This document shows positions 25,738 through 35,055 of a stretch of 64,000 nt of DNA, piece by piece. Origin of the DNA: Solibacillus sp. FSL R5-0449 (GTDB lineage Bacteria; Bacillota; Bacilli; Bacillales_A; Planococcaceae). The stretch covers positions 2,890,001 through 2,954,000 of the forward strand of contig NZ_CP150239.1 of the NCBI RefSeq assembly GCF_037975215.1. The letters run 5' to 3'. The stretch's first letter is position 1. Each line of letters starts with the position of its first letter. The position numbers were made by a program, and so were the translations under genes. The notes below the pieces were generated by a model. It saw nothing but the letters and a program-made list of their open reading frames with translations. It did not search any database and was not told the origin of the DNA.

Positions 25738-27264
25738 CTATTCAAAGTCCGATGGTACAAATTCATATAACTCATCATTGTACTTCGATAATGTGGCAGT
25801 CGAAATATTATATTTGCCCGCAACTGCTTTTTTCGTCACTTTGTTTTCCAATGCCGTATGGAAAGAATATTCAACAGCAGCAGCAAGCGCCGCGCGATTT
25901 TTGAATGCATAGCCTTGTTCGAATGCAATTTCCCCAAGCGCAAACCATGTACTTAACACTTGCGCCACTTCCAATGAAATCGAATCATTCGTTTCTGTAA
26001 TCAGTTCGGCAACTTCCATAAAGCGCAGGAATTGCTGTTCTTCCTTGCTGCCTTTGCTGAAATCATAGTCCAGTGCATATGCCAGGCAAAGCTTTTCAAT
26101 CGCTGTGAAATTCGAGACATTTAAAAGTGAAGGATGTGCCACAATTTCTTGTTTATGGGCAGACCGCTTCAATAAAAACATGCCGAATAACCGGCTGGAC
26201 TGATGCTCATCTGTTAGCTGACGAATGATGAAATCCCGGTGATTTTCCGCGGAATTGCGTAAAATCGAACCTTCACCATTTGCCCACGGCTCCATTCCTT
26301 CTTTTGACGGATCTAGCTGAATAAGCGTTTTCCATGCTTCATTTGCAGTGGCTTCGTGTCCTGAGAAGTAGGCAGACTGGGCAAGCCAGAAATAAAAGCC
26401 AGGCTCTCCATCATATCCCTTTTTACTCATTGAACGCAGCCATTTGTAAGCCTCTTCATATTGCCCGATTAACGCAAATGTCGCGCCGAGCTTGTAACGG
26501 TTTTCCCAATCGAACGGTTGGATTTTCTTTAGTAATCCGACCATTTCGTTCAGCTCTTCACTGCTCTTTTCATAATAAGCAAACACGGCCAAGTTGCAAA
26601 GTGCATGAAGATTGCCTTTGTTTTCACGCAGCACTCGATATAAAAGTGCACGTGCCTGTTCCGCTTCTCCGACATAAAAATAAGCCAACGCCAGATTATT
26701 ATACGCATTCCAAAGGTCTGGATACTCTTCAATAAGTTGCTCCAGCATTTCGATTGCCGTTTTAAAATCTCCCTGCTCCATATAGCGGCGGGCCTTTTCC
26801 TGTGCCACATGCTTCGCCCCATCAAATTCATCCATGTCATCCATTTCTTCGCCCACATAGTCGACAAACTCCAATATTTCGGAGGCATCTTCCGTATAGG
26901 CGCCATTCGGTTCCATTTCTAAATATTGTGCTGCGTATTTTTGGGCATCCGCAATATGACCGATACAGCCCGACACTTCCGCCAGCATGAAAATGATTTC
27001 AGATTCATTCGGCTCTAAACTATAGGCTGTGTGAATCAACTCATATGCATGCTCAAAATTTTGCAGTTCCATTTCCAGAATTCCGTACTGCAGTAACACG
27101 TGCGCGTCATCCGGACTTAAATCCGCCGCGCGTTTAATATATTTATATGCTTTATCCATTTCGTCTCGTTCAATTGCCTTCAAAGCTTTCTTATAATAAT
27201 AATCACCATTCGGAACAAACGACACGACATTAGTAGCTTTTGATTTTAAACGTTTATTTTCCAA
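25738..27264 (-). CDS. yvcD: TPR-repeat protein, YvcD-like
   Basis: A 508-residue cytosolic protein with tetratricopeptide repeats. Clear units start near YYYKKALKAIERDEMDKAYKY (about 23), HVLLQYGILEMELQNFEHAY (about 56), RYMEQGDFKTAIEMLEQLIEEYPDLWNAYNNLALAYFYVGEAEQA (about 164-208) and NRYKLGATFALIGQYEEAY. An acidic Asp/Met stretch (about 136-145) separates the first pairs. The C-terminus ends in a helix-turn-helix-like VTKKAVAGKYNISTATLSKYN. Position before trxB matches yvcD of B. subtilis, whose role is unknown. An extended -10 promoter (27383-27391) lies upstream. Confidence 0.88.
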   Translation of the reverse strand: MENKRLKSKATNVVSFVPNGDYYYKKALKAIERDEMDKAYKYIKRAADLSPDDAHVLLQYGILEMELQNFEHAYELIHTAYSLEPNESEIIFMLAEVSGCIGHIADAQKYAAQYLEMEPNGAYTEDASEILEFVDYVGEEMDDMDEFDGAKHVAQEKARRYMEQGDFKTAIEMLEQLIEEYPDLWNAYNNLALAYFYVGEAEQARALLYRVLRENKGNLHALCNLAVFAYYEKSSEELNEMVGLLKKIQPFDWENRYKLGATFALIGQYEEAYKWLRSMSKKGYDGEPGFYFWLAQSAYFSGHEATANEAWKTLIQLDPSKEGMEPWANGEGSILRNSAENHRDFIIRQLTDEHQSSRLFGMFLLKRSAHKQEIVAHPSLLNVSNFTAIEKLCLAYALDYDFSKGSKEEQQFLRFMEVAELITETNDSISLEVAQVLSTWFALGEIAFEQGYAFKNRAALAAAVEYSFHTALENKVTKKAVAGKYNISTATLSKYNDELYEFVPSDFE

Positions 27265-27382
27265 TAAAATTCCTCCGAGTCATTCCGTTCAATACATTCT
27301 ATATCATCAAATACGCAGGTCATTTGTTTGTAAACAAAGAAATAAGGAACGCACAGGTGTGGTCCCTTAATCAATTCTTACT

Positions 27383-27391
27383 ATTATAGCA
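27383..27391 (-). promoter_or_regulatory. Extended -10 promoter of yvcD-trxB
   Basis: Reverse-strand TGCTATAAT, about 120 bases upstream of the yvcD start, with no good -35; TGn upstream of the -10 would compensate. Confidence 0.55.
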
Positions 27392-27510
27392 TATCCGGCA
27401 CATATGTACTAAAAACATGTCTGACAAAGCGGTGTTATTTTTCTTTTGTTAAGGAAATTTTAGATCTTGACATTTTGAATAATCTAGAAATAAAATGCTG
27501 TCCCGTCTAG

Positions 27511-27620
27511 GCTAAAGCGCCAACTCCTCGGCCATTTCAGTCCCTCCTGCAAAAGTGGTGGTGCTTTTACTTTTGCGTCGGGCCTTCCAATGTCTGTCGG
27601 AGTTGAACGGGCGCTTTAGC
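27511..27620. repeat. Structured repeat-like element 3' of the his operon
   Basis: The outer stem GCTAAAGCGCC (27511-27521) pairs exactly with 27610-27620. Next AACTCC (27522-27527) pairs with GGAGTT (27599-27604), and a central GCAAAAGT/ACTTTTGC stem follows. The multi-branched fold resembles a second family of dispersed Bacillaceae repeats (GCGCC..GGGCGCTT ends). It begins 15 bases after the hisIE stop, so it forms the 3' UTR of the his mRNA and may act as its terminator or a stability element. Confidence 0.72.
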
Positions 27621-27634
27621 GCATTTGTTCTTGA

Positions 27635-28252
27635 TTATTGTTTCTTTCCTTCATGACGTTTTTGCAGTACATCGAGTACTTCATAAACATTGACCTTTTG
27701 CTCTTGAAGAAGAACTAATAAGTGATAAAGTAAATCGGCTGATTCCCATTTCACTTCTTCTGCGTCACGGTTTTTCGCACCGATAACAACTTCTGTCGCC
27801 TCTTCGCCGACTTTTTTACAGATTTTATCGATCCCTTTATCGAATAAATACGTTGTGTACGCCCCTTCAGGCATATCGATTTCACGTTGTTTAATCACTT
27901 CGACAAGCTGCGGAAGAATGGCAACAGAGCCTGGACGTTCATTTTCTACCAAGCTTTCAGTAAAGCATGAAGTTGTTCCGTTATGACAGGCCGGACCAGC
28001 TGGGATGACTTCAATGACAAGTGCATCCTTGTCACAGTCTGTTTTGATTGAAACTACTTTTTGCGTGTTGCCGCTCGTTGCGCCTTTATGCCAAAGCTCC
28101 TGGCGAGAACGTGAATAAAACCAAGTTTCATTCGTCTCAATCGTTTTTTGCAGTGATTCTTCGTTCATATAAGCTACTGTTAATACTTCTTTTGACTGTG
28201 CATCTTGTACTACGGCTGTAATTAAGCCTTGTTCATCAAATTTTACGTTCAT
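27635..28252 (-). CDS. hisI: Bifunctional phosphoribosyl-AMP cyclohydrolase / phosphoribosyl-ATP pyrophosphohydrolase
   Basis: A 205-residue fusion (HisIE) catalysing the second and third steps of histidine synthesis. The N-terminal cyclohydrolase (about 1-110) has [30 protein letters not shown] and the zinc site [14 protein letters not shown]. The C-terminal pyrophosphohydrolase (about 115-200) has [30 protein letters not shown] and [13 protein letters not shown]. The start overlaps the hisF stop by 4 bases. Last gene of the his operon. Confidence 0.96.
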   Translation of the reverse strand: MNVKFDEQGLITAVVQDAQSKEVLTVAYMNEESLQKTIETNETWFYSRSRQELWHKGATSGNTQKVVSIKTDCDKDALVIEVIPAGPACHNGTTSCFTESLVENERPGSVAILPQLVEVIKQREIDMPEGAYTTYLFDKGIDKICKKVGEEATEVVIGAKNRDAEEVKWESADLLYHLLVLLQEQKVNVYEVLDVLQKRHEGKKQ

Positions 28253-29007
28253 CGTACACGAACCCCTTTTTCTTTTAAGTAGCTTTTCACTTCTGCTACG
28301 CTCGTTTCTTTATAGTGGAAAATACTCGCTGCCAGTGCCGCATCTGTATCAACATCCTGCAGTACTTCACGGAAATGTTCGGCATTGCCTGCCCCGCCGC
28401 TCGCGATGACAGGAACCGTTACCGCATCACGTACCGCTTTCGTTAATGCAAGATCAAAACCTGATTTCTCTCCGTCTTGATTCATCGATGTAAGGAGGAT
28501 TTCTCCGGCACCTAACCGTACCGCTTCTTTCGCCCATTCAACTGCCGTCCATGCTGTTTTATTGCGGCCGCCATGTGTGTAGACCATCCATGTTCCGTCT
28601 TCTTCACTGTACCTCGCATCAATTGCACACACAATACATTGTGCCCCAAAATAATCCGCGCCTTCTTTAATAAGCTGCGGGCGTTCCAGAGCTGAAGTGT
28701 TGACCGATACTTTATCGGCACCTGCACGTAAAATGCGCTTCATATCCTCGATTGTTCGAATACCGCCGCCTACTGTAAACGGTATCGCCAATGCTGCAGC
28801 AGTTTGACGGACAACATCGACCATCGTTTCCCGGCCTTCATGCGAAGCGGAAATATCAAGAAATACAAGCTCATCGGCGCCTTGCTCATCATAAAACTTA
28901 GCTAACTCTACAGGATCGCCTGCATCACGCAATTCTACAAACTGTACCCCTTTTACAACACGTCCTTCTTTTACATCAAGACATGGAATAATTCGTTTTG
29001 TTAACAT
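28249..29007 (-). CDS. hisF: Imidazole glycerol phosphate synthase, cyclase subunit
   Basis: A 252-residue (beta/alpha)8 barrel that, with HisH, converts PRFAR and ammonia to IGP and AICAR. The catalytic Asp in [15 protein letters not shown] and the second Asp in [10 protein letters not shown] are present, as are phosphate loops [11 protein letters not shown] and [11 protein letters not shown]. The ATG at 29007 follows GAGGG; nine extra residues of the longer frame are rejected. It overlaps hisH by 7 bases. In most Bacillales hisA lies between hisH and hisF; here it is absent. This HisF shows no HisA-like features, so it does not obviously replace it. Confidence 0.96.
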   Translation of the reverse strand: MLTKRIIPCLDVKEGRVVKGVQFVELRDAGDPVELAKFYDEQGADELVFLDISASHEGRETMVDVVRQTAAALAIPFTVGGGIRTIEDMKRILRAGADKVSVNTSALERPQLIKEGADYFGAQCIVCAIDARYSEEDGTWMVYTHGGRNKTAWTAVEWAKEAVRLGAGEILLTSMNQDGEKSGFDLALTKAVRDAVTVPVIASGGAGNAEHFREVLQDVDTDAALAASIFHYKETSVAEVKSYLKEKGVRVR

Positions 29008-29621
29008 ACGCCCTCTTTCACTCCCTGTGTCCAAGCCGTCAATAAATACACACCAAACGGCCCCGACTTTTCTGGATGGAACTGCATACCTGTAAAATTA
29101 TCTTTTGCCACGATGCCCGGCACTTGAACTTGTTCATAGTCAGCTGAGGCGATCAGTTCCATGTCATCGATGCCGCTCGCATAGTACGAATGAACAAAGT
29201 AGACATGACGTTCCTGCGGCAAGTCTTCATTACTTAACCATGCTGGTGTTTGGTTTAACTTCAGCTCGTTCCAGCCCATATGCGGAATACGTGTAACATT
29301 CGTAAAGCGCTGAATACGTCCTTTGAAAATGCCAAGACCTTTCGTTTGCGCTACTTCATCGCTTTCTTCAAACATCAGCTGCATGCCAAGGCAAATGCCA
29401 AGCAGCGGCTTTTTCGTTGTTTGAATGAAATTGATGAGCCCCGTTTCCTCCAGGCGCTTCATCGCATCCGGAAATGCGCCTACACCCGGCAGCACATAAG
29501 CATCTGCTGCTTCCAACTGTCCAATCTCGCTTGAAACAATGACTTGTACATCCAATCGTTTTAGTGCCTGTTCGACACTAAACAGATTGCCCATTCCATA
29601 ATCAATTACACCTATCTTCAC
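29001..29621 (-). CDS. hisH: Imidazole glycerol phosphate synthase, glutaminase subunit
   Basis: A 206-residue class-I glutamine amidotransferase feeding ammonia to HisF. The triad is visible: Cys in [13 protein letters not shown], and His/Glu in MQFHPEKSG near the C-terminus. [14 protein letters not shown] and [11 protein letters not shown] are family signatures. Translation starts at GTG (29621), which overlaps the hisB stop (GTGA). Confidence 0.96.
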   Translation of the reverse strand: MKIGVIDYGMGNLFSVEQALKRLDVQVIVSSEIGQLEAADAYVLPGVGAFPDAMKRLEETGLINFIQTTKKPLLGICLGMQLMFEESDEVAQTKGLGIFKGRIQRFTNVTRIPHMGWNELKLNQTPAWLSNEDLPQERHVYFVHSYYASGIDDMELIASADYEQVQVPGIVAKDNFTGMQFHPEKSGPFGVYLLTAWTQGVKEGVC

Positions 29622-30211
29622 GTTAACAGCCCCTTTGTTGATGGCACACCTTTTACACGTGGATCGATTTCTACCGCTGCATCCAATGCACGTGCCGTTG
29701 CTTTAAAAATCGCTTCAATAATATGGTGTGTATTATGGCCGTAAGGAACGATGACATGCAGGTTAATGCGTGCTTCCAGTGCAAACTTCCATAAAAACTC
29801 ATGAACAAGCTCTGTATCAAAGTTGCCTACCTTCGCATTGAGCTCCGGTGTAACGCGGTATTCCAAATGCGGACGGTTTGAGCAGTCAACGACAACTTGT
29901 GCTAACGCATCGTCCATCGGTACAAATGCCGTGCCGTAACGTTTGATTCCTTTTTTATCGCCCAATGCTTCACGGAAAGCTTGTCCTAACACAATTCCGA
30001 TATCTTCTGTCGTATGGTGATCATCAATCCAAGTATCCCCATCCGCCAGTATTTTACCGTCAAACAGTCCGTGCTTAATAAAGAGATCGAGCATATGGTC
30101 CATAAAGCCAACACCTGTTTTAATGTCGGCTTGACCTGTACCGTCTAAATTGAGCTCTACTTTAATTTTTGTTTCATTTGTATCGCGATCGATTTTTGCA
30201 AAACGTGTCAT
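29618..30211 (-). CDS. hisB: Imidazoleglycerol-phosphate dehydratase
   Basis: A 197-residue monofunctional dehydratase (no phosphatase domain, as usual in Firmicutes) that makes imidazole acetol phosphate. Manganese-binding clusters are present: GFMDHMLDLFIKHG, DDHHTTEDIGIVLG and PYGHNTHHIIEAIFKA. The start overlaps the hisD stop by one base (TAATG), and the end overlaps hisH. Confidence 0.97.
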   Translation of the reverse strand: MTRFAKIDRDTNETKIKVELNLDGTGQADIKTGVGFMDHMLDLFIKHGLFDGKILADGDTWIDDHHTTEDIGIVLGQAFREALGDKKGIKRYGTAFVPMDDALAQVVVDCSNRPHLEYRVTPELNAKVGNFDTELVHEFLWKFALEARINLHVIVPYGHNTHHIIEAIFKATARALDAAVEIDPRVKGVPSTKGLLT

Positions 30212-31491
30212 TATTCTTCTCCTTTATCCCAGCCGCGCGATTCTACCGCTCTTGCATGTCCTTCCAACCCTTCAAGTCGAGCAAGGCGTGCAATCTTCGG
30301 CGCATTTTGTTGCCAAGTTTTCTCGCTGTAATAAACAACGCTCGTGCGCTTAATAAAATCATCGACATTTAAGCCACTAGCAAAACGCGCTGTTGAGTTC
30401 GTCGGTAATACGTGGTTCGTACCAGCAAAGTAATCTCCTACCGGCTCCGAGCTATAGCGGCCGATAAAAATTGCACCGGCATGTGTAATCATTTCCGAAA
30501 CCTTTTCGGCATCTTCCGTAATCACTTCCAGATGTTCAGGTGCCAATGAATTCACAGCACGTACCGCTTCCTTCATAGATTCCGCTACATATATATGACC
30601 GAAATTTTCAATCGATTTTCGTGCAATCGACTGTCTCGGCAGTTTTGATAATTGAATCTCGACCTGATCTGCAACCGCATCCGCCAAGTCATCGCTAGTT
30701 GTGATCAGAACCGCACATGCTAAAGTGTCATGCTCTGCCTGTGATAGCAGGTCAGCAGCAATTTCATCGGCATAAGCACTTTCATCTGCTAAAATGCAAA
30801 TTTCAGATGGACCGGCAATCATATCAATTGCTACTTCACCAAATACTTCACGCTTCGCCAATGCGACGAATATATTGCCCGGACCTGTAATTTTATCAAC
30901 CGGGGCAATCGTTTCCGTACCGTATGCTAATGCAGCAATCGCCTGTGCACCGCCTACTTTGTAAATTTCCGTCACACCTAAAATATGTGCTGCAACGAGT
31001 ACCGCTTCCGGCAATTTCCCGTCATTTCCTGCTGGTGATGTAATGACGATGCGTTTTACTCCCGCAACTTGCGCCGGGATGACATTCATCAATACAGAAG
31101 AAGGATAGGCTGCCGATCCACCAGGTACATACAATCCAACTGCATCAAGCGGTGTAATTCGTTGCCCTAAATACGACCCGTCTTCTAATGGCAACTTGAA
31201 TCCCGTACGTTTTTGTTCCTTATGATAGCGATAAATATTATCTGCTGCTTCCTGTAAATCACCGTATAATTGCGAATCAAAATTTTTAACCGCTTCAACG
31301 ATTTCACTTTCGGCTACGCGTAAGTTTTCCGGTGCAAAACCGTCCCACTTTTCACTGTAATATTTAATCGCCTCATCACCTTTAGTACGTACATCCTGAA
31401 TGACTTCACGTACTGTTTGCAGCTGTTGTTCATTGCCTTGCTCGAGTTGGCGTTTTAAAGAAATATCGTTATCCAAAATTGTTATTTTCAT
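30211..31491 (-). CDS. hisD: Histidinol dehydrogenase
   Basis: A 426-residue zinc enzyme that oxidises histidinol to histidine with two NAD. Signatures are GLYVPGGSAAYPSSVLMNVIPA, KVGGAQAIAALAYGTE, DMIAGPSEICILAD and the zinc/catalytic LLSQAEHDTLACAVL and LAPEHLEV. C-terminal GTNHVLPTNSTARFASGL is typical. The ATG at 31491 with AGAGGGG upstream is chosen over a longer frame to 31518. It lies 14 bases after hisG. Confidence 0.97.
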   Translation of the reverse strand: MKITILDNDISLKRQLEQGNEQQLQTVREVIQDVRTKGDEAIKYYSEKWDGFAPENLRVAESEIVEAVKNFDSQLYGDLQEAADNIYRYHKEQKRTGFKLPLEDGSYLGQRITPLDAVGLYVPGGSAAYPSSVLMNVIPAQVAGVKRIVITSPAGNDGKLPEAVLVAAHILGVTEIYKVGGAQAIAALAYGTETIAPVDKITGPGNIFVALAKREVFGEVAIDMIAGPSEICILADESAYADEIAADLLSQAEHDTLACAVLITTSDDLADAVADQVEIQLSKLPRQSIARKSIENFGHIYVAESMKEAVRAVNSLAPEHLEVITEDAEKVSEMITHAGAIFIGRYSSEPVGDYFAGTNHVLPTNSTARFASGLNVDDFIKRTSVVYYSEKTWQQNAPKIARLARLEGLEGHARAVESRGWDKGEE

Positions 31492-31505
31492 CTCGTTGGC
31501 CCCTC

Positions 31506-32129
31506 TTATTTCACACATTTTTTCAAGCGTGTCACTAAATCTTGAATGCGGTCACTCTTCATGCGATAGCTTACAGGATTCGCAATTAAACGCGATGAAA
31601 CTTCGGCAATATGCTCATATTCCACTAAGCCGTTTTCCTTCAATGTACGACCCGTTGAAACGATATCGACAATGCGATCAGCCAGGCCAATCATCGGTGC
31701 CAGCTCAATCGATCCGTTCAGCTCAATAATCTCAACCTGCTCGCCGATTCCTTTGTAATACTTCATCGCAATATTCGGATACTTCGTCGCAATACGCGGC
31801 GCAATTTCATTAATCGTTGTATTCGGCAATCCTGCTGAAGCGATATAGCATTCGCTGATTTTTAAATCGAGCAGCTCATGGACTGTTCGGCGCTGCTCAA
31901 GTAATACATCTTTACCCGCAATTCCGATATCCGCAACCCCATGCTCGACATAAACCGGCACGTCCATCGGTTTCGCTAAAATGAAGCTGATGTTTTCCTC
32001 CGGTATTTCGATCATAAGTTTTCGCGACATTTCCACTTCTTCAGGAAGGTTAAAGCCAGCCTCCAGCAACATTTCATAAGCTTCTTCAAAAATACGGCCT
32101 TTTGGCATCGCAATTGTTAGCTGTGTCAT
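31506..32129 (-). CDS. hisG: ATP phosphoribosyltransferase, short form
   Basis: A 207-residue catalytic subunit for the first committed step (ATP plus PRPP). It is the short form, lacking the C-terminal regulatory domain, and therefore needs HisZ. It has [30 protein letters not shown] and the PRPP loop [14 protein letters not shown]. The ATG at 32129 follows GGGAGG; the ten-residue longer frame overlaps hisZ and is rejected. It starts 4 bases after the hisZ stop. Confidence 0.97.
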   Translation of the reverse strand: MTQLTIAMPKGRIFEEAYEMLLEAGFNLPEEVEMSRKLMIEIPEENISFILAKPMDVPVYVEHGVADIGIAGKDVLLEQRRTVHELLDLKISECYIASAGLPNTTINEIAPRIATKYPNIAMKYYKGIGEQVEIIELNGSIELAPMIGLADRIVDIVSTGRTLKENGLVEYEHIAEVSSRLIANPVSYRMKSDRIQDLVTRLKKCVK

Positions 32130-32133
32130 TTGA

Positions 32134-33294
32134 TTATGCCTCCCTGCTATTGTATTCATTAACGATTTTAAAGTGAGCTTTTAATGCTTCGATATTTTCG
32201 ATGCCTTCATAGGATTGGAAAGTTACTTGCTTTCCTTGTTCACGCAGTTGCTGAACTGCCTGTAATGCCTCTGAAAAACGCTCAGCTGTGAACAATACAA
32301 GCACTTCATCTTTGTCGACGTTGATTTTCGGCATTGCTTCAAATACACGGTCAACACGTAAACCAAAACCTGTTGCACCGGCCTGTGAACCAAAATGCTG
32401 CATTAAGCCGTCATAACGTCCGCCATTTCCTAATGGGAATCCGCTACCTGAAGCAAACACTTCAAATAACATCCCTGTGTAATAACTCATATGGCTTGAT
32501 AAGGTGAAATCAAATGCGATGTATTCCTCATAACCGGCAGCATCCAATATTCTTGCCAAGTTTCGCATATATTCAAGCGCATCATTTTTGCGCACATATT
32601 TTTCGATTGCTTCAATTGAAGGCAAGCTGATTGCATCCGCAATATAGGCTAACAGTGCATCGGATTTTGTTTTCGGCAAATCAAATGCCAGTACCGCTTC
32701 TTCAAATCCGACAAAATTTCGTTGTACAAGGAGATCATTTAAATCATCTGCCTGTGCATCACTTTCAGTATAGTCCTTCAAAATGCAGCTCAATACGCCT
32801 GCATGTCCGATCGTTACTTTGAAATCTGTAATTTGATAAGCCTTCACTAAATCGATTGCCGTCATGATCACTTCTGCATCGGCATATACGGAATTGTCAC
32901 CGATCAGTTCAATTCCCATTTGATCGAATTCAGCGGGGCGCCCACCTTCACGCTGCTGTGCACGGAACACATTGGCAAAATATGCTAGGCGTTGCGGAAT
33001 TTTCTCTTTCAGTAGTTTTGATGTTGCAACACGGGCAATCGGTGTTGTCATATCAGGTCGCAGTACAAGGGTATTCCCTTGGCTATCAACCAATTTAAAA
33101 AGTCGGGCATCGGAAATTGCAGATGCTTTCCCGACCGTATCGTAATATTCAACAGATGGTGTTTTTATAAAATCATAGCCGCGCTCACGTAGCATTGCTC
33201 GTCCTGTCGAGCGGATTAATTCGAGCTTTTCATAAATTTCCGGTAATGTATCACGCATTCCAAGTGGTTTCTCAAACATTTTAATCGATGACAT
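32134..33294 (-). CDS. hisZ: ATP phosphoribosyltransferase regulatory subunit
   Basis: A 386-residue catalytically inactive paralogue of histidyl-tRNA synthetase that forms the HisG-HisZ complex and provides histidine feedback. It has class-II-like motifs ([35 protein letters not shown] split over two strands, [30 protein letters not shown]) but lacks the anticodon-binding domain. ATG at 33294 is better spaced from AGGA than the GTG at 33300. First gene of hisZGDBHF-IE. The promoter and a large palindrome lie just upstream. Confidence 0.95.
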   Translation of the reverse strand: MSSIKMFEKPLGMRDTLPEIYEKLELIRSTGRAMLRERGYDFIKTPSVEYYDTVGKASAISDARLFKLVDSQGNTLVLRPDMTTPIARVATSKLLKEKIPQRLAYFANVFRAQQREGGRPAEFDQMGIELIGDNSVYADAEVIMTAIDLVKAYQITDFKVTIGHAGVLSCILKDYTESDAQADDLNDLLVQRNFVGFEEAVLAFDLPKTKSDALLAYIADAISLPSIEAIEKYVRKNDALEYMRNLARILDAAGYEEYIAFDFTLSSHMSYYTGMLFEVFASGSGFPLGNGGRYDGLMQHFGSQAGATGFGLRVDRVFEAMPKINVDKDEVLVLFTAERFSEALQAVQQLREQGKQVTFQSYEGIENIEALKAHFKIVNEYNSREA

Positions 33295-33338
33295 TTTCAC
33301 ACATCCTAATTTTTATACTTGGTTAAATTCTGTATACT

Positions 33339-33360
33339 ACACTTTAGTATACTAGAGTGT
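33339..33360 (-). promoter_or_regulatory. 22-bp palindromic operator in the his leader
   Basis: ACACT-TTAGTATACTAG-AGTGT is a palindrome across 22 positions with one mismatched pair. It lies 23-44 bases downstream of the his -10. A second, smaller CACTAGTG palindrome sits between it and the -10. The CTAG-centred halves resemble TrpR-family sites, and a YerC/HisR-type regulator is known to control his genes in Bacillales, but that assignment is an inference. Confidence 0.7.
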
Positions 33361-33382
33361 TAAATCACTAGTGTATGAAAGT

Positions 33383-33411
33383 ATTTTACTGCTACTTTTT
33401 ACCGTAGTCAA
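33383..33411 (-). promoter_or_regulatory. his operon promoter
   Basis: Reverse-strand TTGACT (33406-33411), 17-base spacer, TAAAAT (33383-33388), about 90 bases before hisZ. Confidence 0.72.
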
Positions 33412-33509
33412 TGAATTCACACAAATATTTAGTTGATTTAATTTTCTGATATATTTTCATATTATACATCAACTTTTGCCAAATTCAGTTATGTGACGGA
33501 AAAGACATA

Positions 33510-33545
33510 AAAAAACACCCATCACCGCGTTAATTGGAGATGGGT
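33510..33545 (-). terminator. Terminator after yvoF
   Basis: Reverse-strand stem ACCCATCTCC/GGTGATGGGT (one mismatch) followed by GTTTTTTTA, ten bases after the acyltransferase stop. It isolates the his operon from the hprK-lgt-ppaX-yvoF group. Confidence 0.88.
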
Positions 33546-33554
33546 ATGCTACAT

Positions 33555-34085
33555 TTAATTTTGCCAAACCGGCGTATCATTCTTTTTTCGTTCTGCCATT
33601 TGTTCCGCCGTGAAAATAATGCGCATCGGGTTGCCGCCTGCCATTGCGCCGGCCGGTACGTCTTTATGCACCAGTGTCGCCGCAGAAACGATTGCCCCGT
33701 CACCTATTTTCACACCCGGTAAAATCGTCGAGTTTGCGCCAACCATAACATTGCTGCCAATTTCGACATCACCAAGACGGTATTCTTCAATTAAATACTC
33801 ATGCGCTAAAATTGTCGTATTAAAGCCGATGATTGAATTATCTCCGACTGAAATACGCTCCGGAAACATGGAATCCGGCATGACCATCAATGCCAGAGAT
33901 GCCTGTTTGCCGATTTTCATTTTTAAAAATGAGCGGTACAGCCAGTTTTTCCAGGCCATTACCGGGGTAACCCGTCCGATTTGGATAACGATAAAGCATT
34001 TCATCACTTTCCAAAAAGAAACCGTATTATAAACTTTCCATAATGAATTCGCACCTTGAACTTTGTAGCGTTCTGTTCTGCGCAT
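33555..34085 (-). CDS. yvoF: Left-handed beta-helix acyltransferase, YvoF-like
   Basis: A 176-residue hexapeptide-repeat protein of the O-acetyltransferase type. The body (about 65-165) consists of hexad turns such as ISVGDNSIIGFNTTILAHE, VEIGSNVMVGANSTILPGVKIGDGAIVSAATLVHKDVPAGAMAGGNP split across the coil. The N-terminal 60 residues are basic and aromatic and may contact a membrane or substrate. Acyl-CoA-dependent transfer to a sugar or other hydroxyl group is the family function; the acceptor is unknown. GGGGAG precedes the ATG, 2 bases after ppaX. Order hprK-lgt-ppaX-yvoF-hisZ is as in B. subtilis. Confidence 0.88.
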   Translation of the reverse strand: MRRTERYKVQGANSLWKVYNTVSFWKVMKCFIVIQIGRVTPVMAWKNWLYRSFLKMKIGKQASLALMVMPDSMFPERISVGDNSIIGFNTTILAHEYLIEEYRLGDVEIGSNVMVGANSTILPGVKIGDGAIVSAATLVHKDVPAGAMAGGNPMRIIFTAEQMAERKKNDTPVWQN

Positions 34086-34087
34086 GC

Positions 34088-34729
34088 CTACTCCCCTTTC
34101 ACAATATCCAATAAATCACGCATATGATGAAGCATATAAGTCGGTTCATACGACATTAAATAGTCGACTCCTTTAGCAGACCACGCAACACCCGCTGTTC
34201 GGACCCCTGCATTTTTCCCGCCTTCAATATCATGCGAATTGTCGCCAATCATGATCGCTTCTTCTTTACGGACACCCAGCTTTTCGAGTGCTAATAGAAC
34301 CGGTTCCGGATGGGGCTTCACATGTTCCACATCATCAAAACCGACAATGACATCGAAAAATTGTTCCGCACAAAGTACTTTTAAACCGCGGGCAAGGCTT
34401 TCTCTTGCTTTTGTTGAAACGATCGCCAGTTTGATGCCTAAATTGTGGAGCTCTTCCAATGTTTCGACTACTGCATCATAGCTTGTTACTAAACGGTCAT
34501 GGTTCAGTGCGTTCCACTCTTTGTATTTCCCGATCATTACTTCGGTTTCGCCCGGTGTTAATTCGTCAAACGTCTGTTTTAATGACGGACCGATGAATCT
34601 CAGACAGTCTTCTGTCGAATATTGCCCGGGAAATTTTTCGTCAAAAATATACATGAACGTCTGGATGATTAAATCATTTGTATTTAATAATGTGCCGTCA
34701 AAATCAAACAGCAATGCCTTTGTTTTCAT
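34088..34729 (-). CDS. ppaX: Pyrophosphatase PpaX (HAD family)
   Basis: A 213-residue HAD phosphatase with motif I LLFDFDGTLLNT (nucleophile and acid Asp), motif II IVSTKAR, and motif III/IV KPHPEPV..MIGDNSHDIEGGKNAG. PpaX hydrolyses the pyrophosphate released by HprK when it dephosphorylates Ser46-P of HPr/Crh, so its neighbourhood with hprK is functionally meaningful. Length matches the family. It is separated from lgt by 326 bp containing a dispersed repeat, so it may have its own promoter. Confidence 0.93.
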   Translation of the reverse strand: MKTKALLFDFDGTLLNTNDLIIQTFMYIFDEKFPGQYSTEDCLRFIGPSLKQTFDELTPGETEVMIGKYKEWNALNHDRLVTSYDAVVETLEELHNLGIKLAIVSTKARESLARGLKVLCAEQFFDVIVGFDDVEHVKPHPEPVLLALEKLGVRKEEAIMIGDNSHDIEGGKNAGVRTAGVAWSAKGVDYLMSYEPTYMLHHMRDLLDIVKGE

Positions 34730-34808
34730 ACCGAAGAATGCTCCCTTTTAAAAAACCGCTCGCACTAATGCAAACGGTGTTAACTATTTATTTCCCTACA
34801 TAATAGGA

Positions 34809-35010
34809 GGTTGATTTCCATTCCGAGGAGTACGCTTTCCGCGGGCGTGAGGCCAACAGGATGTTGGTCACAAAAGCGTTGCCACAGGACGTGGCGTTCT
34901 TAGCTTTTGTTCCTAGTCTCAGGCTTCACGCTATTCCCGCAGGAAACGCAGTTTGTAGCGAAAGGCGTTTGCCGTCAGCTACACTCGACTCCCCTCCATT
35001 CCAATCAACC
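34809..35010. repeat. Dispersed Bacillaceae-type repeat, long copy
   Basis: Bounded by perfect 8-bp terminal inverted repeats GGTTGATT (34809) and AATCAACC (35003). It shares TTTCCATTCCG, GCTTTCCGCGGGCGTG, AGTCTCAGGC, TCACGCTATTCCCGCAGGA and CCATTCCAATCAA with the copy at 20460-20559. It carries two internal insertions (around 34862-34912 and 34944-34990) with their own GTTGCCAC..GTGGCG and GGCGTTTGCC segments. It fills the gap between lgt and ppaX. No coding frame is credible. Confidence 0.82.
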
Positions 35011-35055
35011 AACTTTTTTATTTATTTCGTTTACTTATTTAACATCTTACTAAAA

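Noticed and set aside
33301-33480. T-box leader before hisZ
   Set aside because: The leader is under 100 nt, lacks the T-box consensus and has no terminator/antiterminator pair; a palindromic operator explains it better.
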